DNA of 64,000 bases, taken from the NCBI GenBank assembly GCA_964007475.1, contig OZ023274.1:2852001-2916000 (forward strand), read 5' to 3'. The position numbers were made by a program, and so were the translations under genes. How positions within the stretch are numbered: the stretch's first letter is position 1; every line of letters begins with the position of its first letter. The notes beneath the pieces were generated by a model. The model was not told the origin of the DNA, did not search any database, and saw nothing but the letters and a program-made list of their open reading frames with translations. Positions 1 to 11,065 of the stretch are shown in pieces. This DNA is from Hybos culiciformis (Eukaryota > Arthropoda > Insecta > Diptera > Hybotidae).

Positions 1-1274
1 AAAAGAATTTTATTTCTTGAATTTAAAAGTGTTTGTTAATTATTTTTATTTATAGTGATAAATTACGAAGTTAACACTCCCTTTCCCCATTGAAAAAAAA
101 AATCAATGTTTAATATATTTGCATTACACAAAAATTATTTATGATGAAAAATTGAAATTATATTCAATTACTGCCGGTTTGAATATTGAATATTTTTACC
201 GAAAATTATTAAGCTAGTAAAAAACTCGATTTTTCAAGTGATGACAAACCATGAATTAGGTTTCCTAAATTATTTAGACAAGTAGTTTGTTAAATTATTT
301 TGGAAGTTATCAAACCTATTACGATTTCAGCGAAAATCATCTGCTGGCATATATTAGTTTAACTTTGTTATAATATAGCATTTATTTTTTTAGTTTCAAG
401 TAAATACAGAAAATATTTTTTCGCCTCAATAAACACTTCATTATTAATAATTTTAATTAAAAATTTAATTTCAATAGTTTAGACCACCAAATAATTTTTT
501 CAAAATATTTATTTGAAAGCGGTTTAGGCTTTTAAATAATAATGTTTCTTTGAAAACATTAAAAAATAAAATTTCTTTATTAAAACTCTTTAAAATTATT
601 TATTTTTAATATAAATTTTATTTAACATAATAAATTTTTTATATTTTTGTTATAAAATTTTAATTCATTCTATCACAGTAATTTTTTTTTAAGTGTACAT
701 TTTGAATATTCGAAGTACCAAAAAAATAATTATTTTATTTCTTATATTTTAATAAGTAAATATTATTAACAAATTAAAAAAAAAATTTAAAGCATAAATT
801 TTATAATGAACTTATGAAATAAATTGTTATTATTATAGTTGTAAGAACTGTAATAGCTAATTTACTTAAAACTTAAAAGTATCCAAAAAAAGGTAAAAAA
901 TTTTAGGGGCAAGTCATATAGTGTTCTTGGATTATCTTCTCAATTCCAACGCTTGATATTTGAATCAAGTTAAAGCACAAATATTCAAATATATATTTTT
1001 TAATATAAAGTATATGCAGAGTATCATTTCTTCCTCAAACAATTAAATTAAAATCATCTTTTATGTAAAAAATATTAATTTATGTAATTTAATAAAAGAA
1101 GGCAAATAATGCTTAGTTATGATAAACTCATTATATTTTCGTTAGGTATTTAGAATTTTTTTATATATATCACAGCGCAATAATTTTGCCAATAATTTGT
1201 GATGTTTGCATTTTGTGATGTTATATTATTTGAATAAATTTCTGTGGTCATTATCAATATATAATAAGAATGTG
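1..1274. other. AT-rich intergenic sequence downstream of the ABCG gene
   Basis: Very AT-rich with long A and T runs. I find no coding exon, RNA gene or clear repeat. It should include the 3' UTR of the minus-strand ABCG gene, whose stop codon is at 1275-1277, but I could not place a convincing AATAAA close behind it. Confidence 0.5.
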
Positions 1275-4200
1275 TTAAGTACGGCAACGTTTCTTTAAAC
1301 TCATAAATAACATTGTACGGAAAAATAAAAGTAATATTGCTAAGAAACCAAATTGTGTCCACATTGATACATGTTCAACTTGTAAAAATCTTAATAAAAC
1401 CTTTGGATCACCGAAATGACAATAAATATCATTGCAATCAAGTTCTTCTCGACCAAAACCAAATACAGTTAAAACTAGTGCAACAGCAGCAACACGAACA
1501 TATGAAAATTTCATTAATATATTAACAACTGTTGGAATTTCTGCAGCAAAATCAAATCCATAAACCGCCAGTCCCATAAATGGGGCCAGAATAAGAGGAG
1601 CTACGACAGCACCATTCTAAAAGTTAAAATAAGAAAGAAAAATAAATATTTATTTTTAAATTATAATTAGCATTTAATGTATATTTTTTACTGTTATTCT
1701 AAATGTTGCACCAATATAAAGGCCCATTCCCTCGGCAACAAGGGAAGTAACAATTCCAACAGCAGAAAATAACATAAAACGCCAAAATTGTGCTGGTAAT
1801 CCAGCCATCCAATAAGCTATTGAAATGAATACCATATTAAAGAAAATCTGTGAATAAGAACAGAAAACGGATTAATTTCGGTTACTCGATAGTGACCTCT
1901 TTGTTAAGATTTTGTGCGCCATAAGAAAACAAATGAAGGATAATGACTTAATTTTTAGGCAACGTACAGAATACAATTTTCAAAAATTTCTAAAGCAATA
2001 AAAAATTTTATTTGGAAATCTTTATATTAAATTTAAAGTCTCACCTGAAATGGTATTCTGGATAATGTAAGAGCTACATAATATGGTACTAATGAATACC
2101 ATCGATTAAAAAATTCTTTTTTCACCAATTTTACTTCAGCAGGATCTTAAAAATAAAAATTTAATAACGTTATTATTTTGGCTTAATAGAAAATTATAAT
2201 TCTGTTTTCTTACAGCTCAGTACTGGAACCATAACTTGAGTATAACATATTACTAAAATGCATCCAATGCAATATTTTAAGTGATCAAACATTCTTTCAC
2301 CTTCATTTGCAGATTTATAAAAAATTAAACCTAAAAAAGAAAAAATAAAGATTTTGAAATATTATTTCAGATATTCAAGAATCAGTTCAGAAAATCAGTA
2401 ATCTTGAGAGAGCTACCAAAATATAAATTTGAAATTAAACAAATATTACCAAAAAATAATCCACACATTATATGATGAATAAGTTGAATATACAATGCTA
2501 TTCTATTTCTACAAATTTTTATCATCATTAACCGAAATAACACTAAGAATTGTTTGAATCCAGATATATGATGTATTCTGGTCTCGGAGCCGCGAATTCG
2601 TTTTGTTAATGCCTTCATTTTTTCAAATAATGCATTACCATGACCTAAACAATTGAAACCTAAACTCTGTTTCTGTTGTTGCTCTAAAAATAACGTTGTT
2701 ATAGCATTGGAAAATTTGAAATTAACTTTATTATTATTATCGAATTTTGACGACATATGTGTTGATGCAGAATTTGTGGCATTTTCATTATTACATTCGT
2801 ATGTTGAATATAATAATTTTCCATTTTGAGTCATTTCAGATAGAACTGAAATTAGACGACCTTCATCAGCATCGCATAATTCAATTACTAAAATTATGAA
2901 AATTGATTATATACTTATTATATAATCTGTATATTTTTAAAATTATTGTAATACTATATTTTATGCTATAAAAATACAATATATATTTACTGTAATCAGA
3001 TGGACTGTAGGTTTTTGGACAATCTAAATTTATTTGTCGTAAAAATGATACTATTGCCAATGGACCACCCTGATAAACACATTGTCCCTTTGATAAAACA
3101 AAAACCGAATCAAATAATGCAAATGTTGTCGCCGAAGGTTGATGAATTGTGCACACAATAATTCGACCTTCTTTAGCTAAAACTTTCAGAAGACGACAAC
3201 ATTGGGCAGCTGTTACTTCATCTAAGCCACTTGTCGGTTCATCCAAAAAGAATATTTTCGGATTAGCAACTAACTCTAATGCAATTGATAATCGTTTTCG
3301 TTCACCACCACTTAATTTATCTGCTGTAACAGTTCTTCGATGATTTAAACTTAAATTTTGTAATATATTTGTAATAATGTTCTCATGTGAAATGCCATTT
3401 TTTAATTTCAAAGAACATGACATATGCATTAATTCTTCAACATTTAATAAATTTTGATGATAATCCTCTTGAGTTATATAGCAGGAATCTTTTCGATTTA
3501 TTTTTATAAAACCTTGAACACCAGATGTTCTAAAAAAAAAGAGAGATAAAAATATAGTTAATTTTTGTATTGAATTCGAAAGTAAAGTTTCTTATTTAAA
3601 TAGGCCTATTGCCCGAAGATTAATAAACTGAAAAATAGAAAAGAAAATTACCAACCCTGTTTTATTCGCTTTAAAAAAATATTAGAGGAAGCTAATCTGT
3701 TGGAGGAGTCCCTAGAAACCCAAAAACAGCAAAAACTCCCTTATTGGGTATTAAAACCTAAATGTATCGACCTATCTCTTAGCAGTAAAAAGAAAAATGA
3801 GACAAATGAGGTAGAATTTCAACAGCTCCACCTGGAAACACTAAAAGAAAAATTTAAGGATTTCATTCCAGTATATACAGATCGATCAAAAATTGGGGGC
3901 GAAACAGGCTGCGCGTTTACTTATCTAAAAGTTTCAAAAAGTATTAAAGAAGTGAATTTCTAACGACAAGTTGAATATAACATCGCAATATTTACATTCT
4001 TTATCAAAAAACAACAAAAAAAAAACATATATAATTATCGCTTACCTGTAACCTGATATTGCGTTCAATAAACTTGATTTACCAGCTCCACTAGGCCCCA
4101 TAATAGCTGTAAGCTGACCAGTTCTGAAAACACCACTAACTCCATTCAAAATGTTTCGTCTTACACTTTCAGCAACTGCAAGAAAAAAAGGGAAAATAAT

Positions 4201-6453
4201 ATAATAAAACTTACAGTGCACTGAAAAAAAGAAACATTTTTATATTCCACGGCCGATGTTATGTCTCGAATATTGTATTATAATGACAATTATGAATTAT
4301 TCTAAAGATACAAGAAACAAATTTTGCTTCATTTTACGATAACTTGTCTTAATTTTCTATACCAATGAGAATGCCAATTTTATATATATTTTTTCAGCTT
4401 TTGATCAGCTTTATGGAGAGGGTGTTGCCCAGCGTTAAATAATAATTCTTAAAAAAAAAATTTAAAAATTCTCTTTAAACTATTTTAACATGTAATATTT
4501 AGTTTATAATTTATACATAATATATTTCTATACGATTTCTGTCAGACAAAGAATTTATTTTTAATGTAAAAAATTGAAAAAAAATTTGAATGCAACAATG
4601 AATTTTATACCATAATTGGATACAATTCACAGTAAATTAGGTAAAAAAAAAAAAAAAATAAAAATTATTGCATTATTAATAGTTTTTCTTTATAATTTAA
4701 ATTGATTTATCTACACATATTATAAATTTATTATTTCAATGAAAAATTGCAATTTGTTTTTCTAAAGAAAAAACATTGTATATGTATGTTTGTTTTGCAT
4801 AGAAATATAGAAAACATAATATAACATTTTATAGAGCATAACTACAGTTTATAACTTAAATAAGCATATAAGCATTAAAAATAATAATAAAATAGTAAAG
4901 CTTTAGAATTACTAAAAAAAAAAAAGCATAATTTCGGTAAAGCTTATTGAAAAAGTTAATAATCATAAAATAATGAAACACTATAATTGATTATGATTTT
5001 TTACAATTTAATTTTTTTTCAGCAGTATTTTGTTACTTAATTTGGAAATTCATTGAACTGTATATTATGTATGTACATATAAAACATTAAACATAACATT
5101 TATGTAATTTCTCACAATATTTTTTTTACTGATTAAATATTTAATTATGCAAAACGCGTGTGCGTTAGTTATAAAACACTAATCATAAATATTATATAAT
5201 TAAAATTTTTAATCATTAAATTTATAATTTTTTCTTGTCTAATATAATAGTTATAAAATATGTTGTTATTATATATGGTGAGACAGTTACTGCATTTTCT
5301 TAATTCCATATATTTAATATTTTGTTAATTTGGTTAAAAATGACCCACCAAAAGATTAATCCTGAACAGTAATTCTAAAAAATTGCGGTTTTGATTGAAT
5401 ATTTGAAATTATAAAATAAAATTAAATTCTGGAATTTTTGACTACATTATCAGTGGGTTTGATTCTAAAGCATTTAACAAATTATACGATATATGTTTTT
5501 AATTTTTTCTATGCTAATTAGTTCTATTAGTTCCAAATGGAATGAGAGATGAGAATCCGTCAAGATACAAATAATTGACAATTTTAGAATTATATAGTAT
5601 AACCAAATAATATTCATTTTGAATCGGATAAAGAATAAAGTATTAAGAATTTATATAAAAAAAAATCTTACAATCTTCTTATACAAATCAAATTTTCTGT
5701 TTTCAAGAAAAATTATGAATATATGAATCAAAAATAATTTGCTCTTCTTTATTAATAATAAATTTTAATAAAGTTTTATATGTAATCAAACAATTAAGCT
5801 TTTATTAATAGATTTCTTTATACTCTATTTTCTATATTAAAATAAAATAAAAATAAAGATGAAGATACAACGATCTTTTACGGTTTTTGTATAATATTTC
5901 GAAATTTGCATATACAATTCATTTTTCATTAATTTTTTTTTTTTTTATTAACACATAATGTACACTTATTTTAGAATGCACTTTTAATATGCACCACAAA
6001 TTGTCATAGTCACGAACATTAAGAAGTGTAATAAATTATTAAAAATGAAATCGAAAGTTCTTTAAAGAAAAATGTTGAATAAAAAAAATTGTTTTTTTTT
6101 ATTCGGATAAAAAAATAATTAAATTTAAATTGCTTTGCAAAGTCTAGTTAGAAAAAATAAAATTTTTTCCGTAGATATTATGGCGCCAAAAATAGTCTTT
6201 AACATAAATGTACTTGGTATATGCAAAACTTATCTATAGAATAGACAATTTTATAACATTTTCTATTACAACATCAGAGTGAGGAAAATTGAGGTAAAAT
6301 AATATGTTTTTGTTTTACATAAAATTTAAATTTAATTTTTAATTTTTACGAAATAAACTCACTTAGTGTTTTTCTTTCAGTGGTCGTATAATAAACATCC
6401 TGAAATTCCACATCTTTTGTTTGCTTTATAGCTGCAGCCAAATCCACCGACAT
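1275..6453 (-). CDS. ABCG: ABCG half-transporter, ABCG1/4-like, eight coding exons
   Basis: Membrane half-transporter: an N-terminal nucleotide-binding domain followed by six transmembrane helices; ABCG1/4 relatives dimerise and move sterols or lipids. Coding exons on the minus strand are 6363-6453, 4046-4175, 2991-3529, 2417-2887, 2214-2330, 2045-2145, 1692-1847 and 1275-1616. All junctions are GT-AG and the phases agree, giving 648 aa. Visible motifs: Walker A GPSGAGKS at residues 57-64, Q-loop glutamine 94, signature LSGGERKR at 146-153, Walker [12 protein letters not shown] near 167-177, H-loop His203. The C-terminal part carries the ABCG1-type run [17 protein letters not shown]. The start is the ATG at 6453, opening [11 protein letters not shown]. 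The stretch between Walker A and the Q-loop is about ten residues shorter than I would expect. Intron 1 is 2.2 kb; intron 2 contains a retrotransposon relic on the other strand. The family call is firm; the substrate and exact orthologue are not known from sequence. Confidence 0.93.
3600..3963 (+). pseudogene. Broken jockey-like non-LTR retrotransposon ORF2 fragment (RNase H region)
   Basis: The plus-strand translation reads RPIARRLIN, stop, [17 protein letters not shown], stop. After a frameshift near 3680 it continues [22 protein letters not shown] and later [16 protein letters not shown]. This matches the linker and start of the RNase H domain at the end of ORF2 in jockey/R1-type insect LINEs, where the usual core is YTDGSK followed by GCAF. 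Here the glycine of that core is arginine. The copy is truncated at both ends, contains stop codons and a frameshift, and lies wholly within intron 2 of the ABCG gene on the opposite strand. It is not expected to be functional. Confidence 0.8.
4176..6362 (-). other. Intron 1 of the ABCG gene
   Basis: The 2.2 kb intron lies between the first coding exon (Met-Ser-Val-Asp...) and the Walker A exon. It is AT-rich and no exon or recognisable transposon protein is visible. The short motif GTGCACTGAAAAAAA near 4217-4230 resembles the end of small insect DNA transposons and recurs elsewhere in the window, but I could not pair it with a second end. Confidence 0.6.
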
Positions 6454-7371
6454 TTTTTTTTTTAATTTTATTAATTAATTATACTTAAAAAAAACCGCTT
6501 TTTCTATATTTTATTAATAATTATTGATTATTATACATAACTTTTTCCTGGATGTTAATGTCAATCTGAAATTGAAAAATAATAGCATTTTAATTATAAA
6601 TTATCCATAAATTTCTCTTAATTAAAAATAATCTATTATACATAATAATTGATTAATTTATTTTTTAATTAAAATAAACGATTTGTTCGAATGTGAAAAG
6701 AATTATATGTCAAATTCAATATAATCATAGTTGTATAATAAGGTTAATAAGTAACTAAATCAACTGTCATGTTTTTCAATGAAATAAGTAACTTGTATAT
6801 AATATGTATTTAATGTTATTCAGATTATAAAGATTTTTGCTCATTTTTATTTTCACTCAAATTGAGATTTCTTTATTTTTGTTGACCGTCTATAGTAAGT
6901 CTATATAATTTTAGAATCAACATGATCGTCGGTGTCGGATCTTGCCTGAATATTAAAAATTAATTTGATAGGGTAAGTACAGAATTTGAAATAAATTTGA
7001 TGAAAAATAATGTACGAGTCTGGCAATGGTTACTTTTTTGCAAATTCTTTCAACTTTTAATTAACTTCGAAATCACTTTTGATTCTAATCTTATAAAAAT
7101 ATTAAAAAAATTCTTTGTTTTAAATTTTCCACTTTTATATGAAAGCTTATTTTTCCTTATAACAAAAATTATACTAAATAAAAAAAAGTTGATTTATTAT
7201 TATCTTAAAACCGGCTATAAATTACTTAAAAATAATAGTGCTAATAAATTTTTATATTTAAAAATAAAAACATACTGTCATTGTTTGCAAGAACGAAAAA
7301 AAAAAAAGATTTATTAATATCAAAATTAAAGATCTTGTACCTATATATACACAATATTTATGTTTAATTGC
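6454..7371. other. AT-rich intergenic sequence upstream of the ABCG start
   Basis: This would hold the ABCG promoter and 5' UTR. A 106-codon open frame at 6997-7317 on the plus strand is a run of Leu, Phe, Lys and Asn codons expected by chance in AT-rich DNA, with no recognisable domain. I see no supported gene here. Confidence 0.5.
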
Positions 7372-7450
7372 ACTGAAAAAAATGGTTTTCAAATTTAATT
7401 TGTCCCAAATAATTATTTTTTTACTTCAATATCAAAATACTTTTTTCTAA

Positions 7451-7510
7451 CATTATATTCTTGTAACAACAAATGACGAAAAACCCTTAAGTTGTTACAA
7501 GAATAATATG
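7451..7510. repeat. Short hairpin inverted repeat
   Basis: A 20 bp left arm at 7451-7470 and its complement at 7491-7510 differ at only about two positions, around a 20 bp spacer. It sits just 5' of the 112 bp tandem array and may be part of the same element, which could start at the CACTGAAAAAAATGG motif near 7371. Confidence 0.6.
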
Positions 7511-7584
7511 CTACAGAACTGTATATTTCGAAATTTTCGAAAATCAATGCTGATGACAAGTCAGTGTTAAATTATAACGAGTAT

Positions 7585-8060
7585 TTGCATGGACTTGTTC
7601 AAAGTTGCTTCTTGTTCTTTTAACTATTTTGTTATTCTACTAAGTATATTTTATTTCTAAACATTAATATAAAATTATTATTGCACACAAATAAATTTTT
7701 TATTCATGGAAGTCACTGTACATGGACTTCTTGAAAGTTCTTTGTTGTTCATCTAATTTTACTTTATTTCTGGGCAGTAAAATTACATTACTATTGCACA
7801 GAAATACTTTTTTATTCGAGGAAGTAAATATACATGAACTTTTCGAAAGTTATTTGTTGTTCTTCTAAGCATTTTTCATGTCTGATCAGTATAAAGATAT
7901 TACTATTGCACAGAAATAAATGTTTATTCATGGAAGTAAATACGCGTTAAGTTCTTGAAAGTTTTTTGATTTTCTCCTAAATATTTTTTATTTCTGTGCA
8001 GTGAAATTAAATTACTATTGCTCAAAAAGAAACTTTTATTCATGGAAGTAACATTGCAAA
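7585..8060. repeat. Degenerate tandem array, about four copies of a ~112 bp unit
   Basis: The landmark TATTCATGGAAGT (variant TATTCGAGGAAGT) recurs at 7701, 7813, 7925 and 8037, exactly 112 bp apart. Between landmarks the copies share a CTT..GAAAGTT..TTGTTGTTC segment, an ATTTCTG..CAGTA segment and an ATTACTATTGCACAGAAATA segment. A weaker earlier copy starts near 7585. Divergence between copies indicates an old satellite-like array or the internal repeat of a non-autonomous element. Confidence 0.8.
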
Positions 8061-8483
8061 TTAATAACAAGAATGATTTTAGATTATGATGAGGATAAAA
8101 TTTATTTATCAAAACGAACTAGTAGAACTGTTCCGGTAAATAAAAGCTCATTGTAGGAACTAAACTTTCATTCTTGGAACAAGAAATATTTTTCTTGAAG
8201 TTAAAAACTGGGTATACGTAACCAGATTATGTAAAATAAAATATTAAGAAGAATATTTTATTACAATCTAGTATGTACATGTACATATATTAACTTTTAT
8301 AATATTTGTTTCAGGTTTTTTTGTATCAATTTTTTATAAATTTATTGAAAATTTAAACATTTATTTTTTTTAATTTGGGTAACGTATATTTTTTAAATAT
8401 TCTCGTTGTATTTTTATGTTCTTATAATAATTTATTTAGGACGTAGCTTATGTATATACATTAGGACAAATTAAAATTAATCG

Positions 8484-8765
8484 TTAATTTCTAATTAACG
8501 GCAGCGTTGCGATTAATTTTATACACCTTTTCAAGGCTAAATTATATTTGCATTGGTATTTCAAACTTATTTCTTACATCAAAAACAAAAAATTTAGCTT
8601 TAATTTTTACAAAATTTTGAAATAAAATCGTTTGATTTTTCGAAAATTTTTAAAAATTAAAGTTAAATTTTTGTTTTTGAAGTTACACAAATGTAAAGAA
8701 AGGTGGGAAAATAATTTAGCCTTGAAAATGTTTATAAAATTACGTTGGCGTTAATTAGAAATTAA
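8484..8765. mobile_element. MITE-like foldback element, ~282 bp
   Basis: The left end (8484-8543, starting TTAATTTCTAATTAACG and ending CAAGGCTAAATTA) is the imperfect reverse complement of the right end (8712-8765, TAATTTAGCCTTGAAAATG through TTAATTAGAAATTAA). The interior is also palindromic: a TTTAGCTTTAATTTTTAC block mirrors an AAAAATTAAAGTTAAATTT block. There is no coding capacity. The terminal TTAA suggests insertion into TTAA or TA-rich targets, but the target duplication cannot be proved by eye. Confidence 0.7.
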
Positions 8766-9859
8766 TTATTTATCTAAGCAACATCGTTCCTTAATTGGAA
8801 AAGAAATATCAATTCAAGCACGCTATATTAATATTCGAAACGTTTAGAATTACAAATTTATAGGACCATTTTAATTTTTTTATATCTTTTCTTTTTATGC
8901 AATTTAGTTTTACATTATGATAAGAAAAAATTATTGACCAAGTTTTCCTATATGGTAAATTATGAAAAGTTAATAAGGATTATATTAAATAATACACTTG
9001 ATATAAACAGTTTCAAGTTCCTTTAAATAAAATATGCTTTTCATGAACAATATATACCTTTCCCAAGTAGATTGTTTTTTTCACAAATAAATAATATGTG
9101 TGTTAAACGTTGCTTTTACCTAATCTACAGGATGTGGAAGTATTATTTAAAAAAAAATTTCTTTTAAGAAATTAAATAGAATTATAAGTATTTTTAAAAA
9201 TTTATATTTTTTTTTAATTATTTTTATTAAACAAAATCCAATTTAATTTCGTTTCCCGAGTGTGTGATTATGTACATATCAATCCAATTCTTATGTAGGT
9301 ATATTGATTGCTTCGAGTCTTCGTAAATATTATTAATTTACAAGTAAAACATTTAGAAATTCTCTTTAATTTTTATGAAATCAAACAACAGGCCTAGAAA
9401 TTGTTGAAACAAACTTTATTTCATAATAAAATCAGCTTTCTATAAGCAACGTTGGTGCTTATTTAAGGAGTTGTGTGTTGTATTAGACCCCACTGTACCT
9501 AGGCATATGGCTCATTGTACCACCCTACTCGGTGAGCCTAGTAACCCCAGCAAGTAAATATTATATTAAACATAAGTTAACCAAGCCTGCATAAAAATTT
9601 ATACCTTAAAAAGATAAAACTCCTTTTTTAAATTTTTTTTTTTAAAATAATTTTCAATGCCTAATTTATTTGAAAACGGCTTAAAAAGTATAATAATAAT
9701 AAATAATAATAATAATAAGTTAGGTACGCAACGGATTTATTGAACATAAATCAACCTATTCATAATGTCTAAGAAAGTAAAAAATATTGTATGGTTATGC
9801 TGTTAGGGAAATATGAAATTACGTCAAATATTCAGTACTCGGTACAACAAATGTAAGCT
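8766..9859. other. Intergenic stretch with a small GC-richer island and an ATA microsatellite
   Basis: No gene found. About 9450-9560 is noticeably richer in G and C than its surroundings and includes a hairpin, CTAGG at 9499-9503 pairing with CCTAG at 9537-9541, with GGCTCA/TGAGCC pairing inside. A TAA/AAT microsatellite occupies about 9690-9718. Confidence 0.5.
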
Positions 9860-11065
9860 TATCCTGTAAAAAATAGTTTGCCGCGCATTTTCTTTGAATT
9901 GTTTGACGCGGCAAAGTATTTTTTACAGGATGGCTGAATAAAAGTTAAATATACTTGTGGCAAGTAAAAATTGGTGATTCAAAATCAAATATACTTATAA
10001 CAAGTAAAAACTGTTCAACAAAAAACATAAAGGAGAATTTAGTGTTTGGCATAATCTTAAACAGTTTTTACTTGTTATAAGTATATTTGACTTTTAATCA
10101 CCAGTTTTTACTTGTCACAAGTATATTTAACTTTTATTCAGCCATCCTCTAAAAAATACTTTGCCGCACATTTTCTTTGATTTGTTTTACGCGGCAAAGT
10201 ATTTTTTACAGGATGGCTGAATAAAAGTTAAATATACTTGTGACACGTAAGTATTGGTGATTAAAAGTCAAATATACTTATAACAAGTAAAAACTGTTTA
10301 AGATTATGACAAACACTAAATTCTCCTTTATGTTTTTTGTTGAACAGTTTTTACTTGTCATAAGTATATTTGATTTTAATTCACCAATTTTTTACTTGTC
10401 ACAAGTATATTTAACTTTTATTCAGCCATCCTGTAAAAAATACTTTGCCGCACATTTTCTTTGATTTGTTTTACGCGGCAAAGTATTTTTTACAGGATGG
10501 CTGAATAGAAGTTAAATATACTTGTGACAAGTAAAAATTGGTGAATTAAAATCAAATATACTTATGACAAGTAAAAACTGTTCAAGAAAAAACATAAAGG
10601 AGAATTTAGTGTTTGTCATAATCTTAAACAGTTTTTACTTGTTATAAGTATATTTGACTTTTAATCACCAGTTTTTACTTGTCACAAGTATATTTAACTT
10701 TTATTCAGCCATCCTCTAAAAAATACTTTGCCGCACATTTTCTTTGATTTGTTTTACGCGGCAAAGTATTTTTTACAGGATGGCTGAATAAAAGTTAAAT
10801 ATACTTGTGACACGTAAGTACTGGTGATTAAAAGTCAAATATACTTATAACAAGTAAAAACTGTTTAAAATTATGCCAAACACTAAATTCAGCTCCTTTA
10901 TGTGTTTTGTTGAACAGGTTTAACTTGTTATAAATATATTTGACTTTTAAGCACCAGTTTTTACTTGACACAAGTATATTTAACTTTTTTACAGGATGTC
11001 TGAATACTTGTAACAACTAAAAACTGGTGATTAAAAGTCAAATATACTTATAAGAAGTAAAAACG
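9860..11065. repeat. 283 bp tandem array of foldback modules in alternating orientation
   Basis: The landmark CAGGATGGCTGAATA recurs at about 9926, 10209, 10493 and 10776 (spacings 283, 284 and 283). Each unit has two nested palindromes. One is a short hairpin with stem TTTGCCGC..GCGGCAAA flanked by TACTTTG/CAAAGTA. The other is a long foldback with arms of about 85 bp, each arm made of two ~39 bp subrepeats around the core ACTTGTNANAAGT, enclosing a ~45 bp loop. That loop (ATAAAGGAGAATTTAGTG) runs forward in units 1 and 3 and reverse in units 2 and 4. The short hairpin loop (ATTTTCTTTGATTTG) keeps one orientation in all units. The right end decays near 10980-11065. No protein is encoded; a Foldback-like or other non-autonomous DNA element is the best guess. 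Confidence 0.88.

Noticed and set aside
6997..7317. 106-codon open frame upstream of the ABCG gene
   Set aside because: Composition is almost entirely Leu, Phe, Lys, Asn and Ile as expected by chance in such DNA; no motif.
10828..11016. 62-codon minus-strand open frame in the inverted array
   Set aside because: Derived from the repeat subunits (repeating TACTTGT..TTTGACTTTTA translation); no sign of coding constraint.
9860..11065. CRISPR-like array
   Set aside because: The units are 283 bp with nested palindromes and no unique spacers, in a eukaryotic nuclear context.
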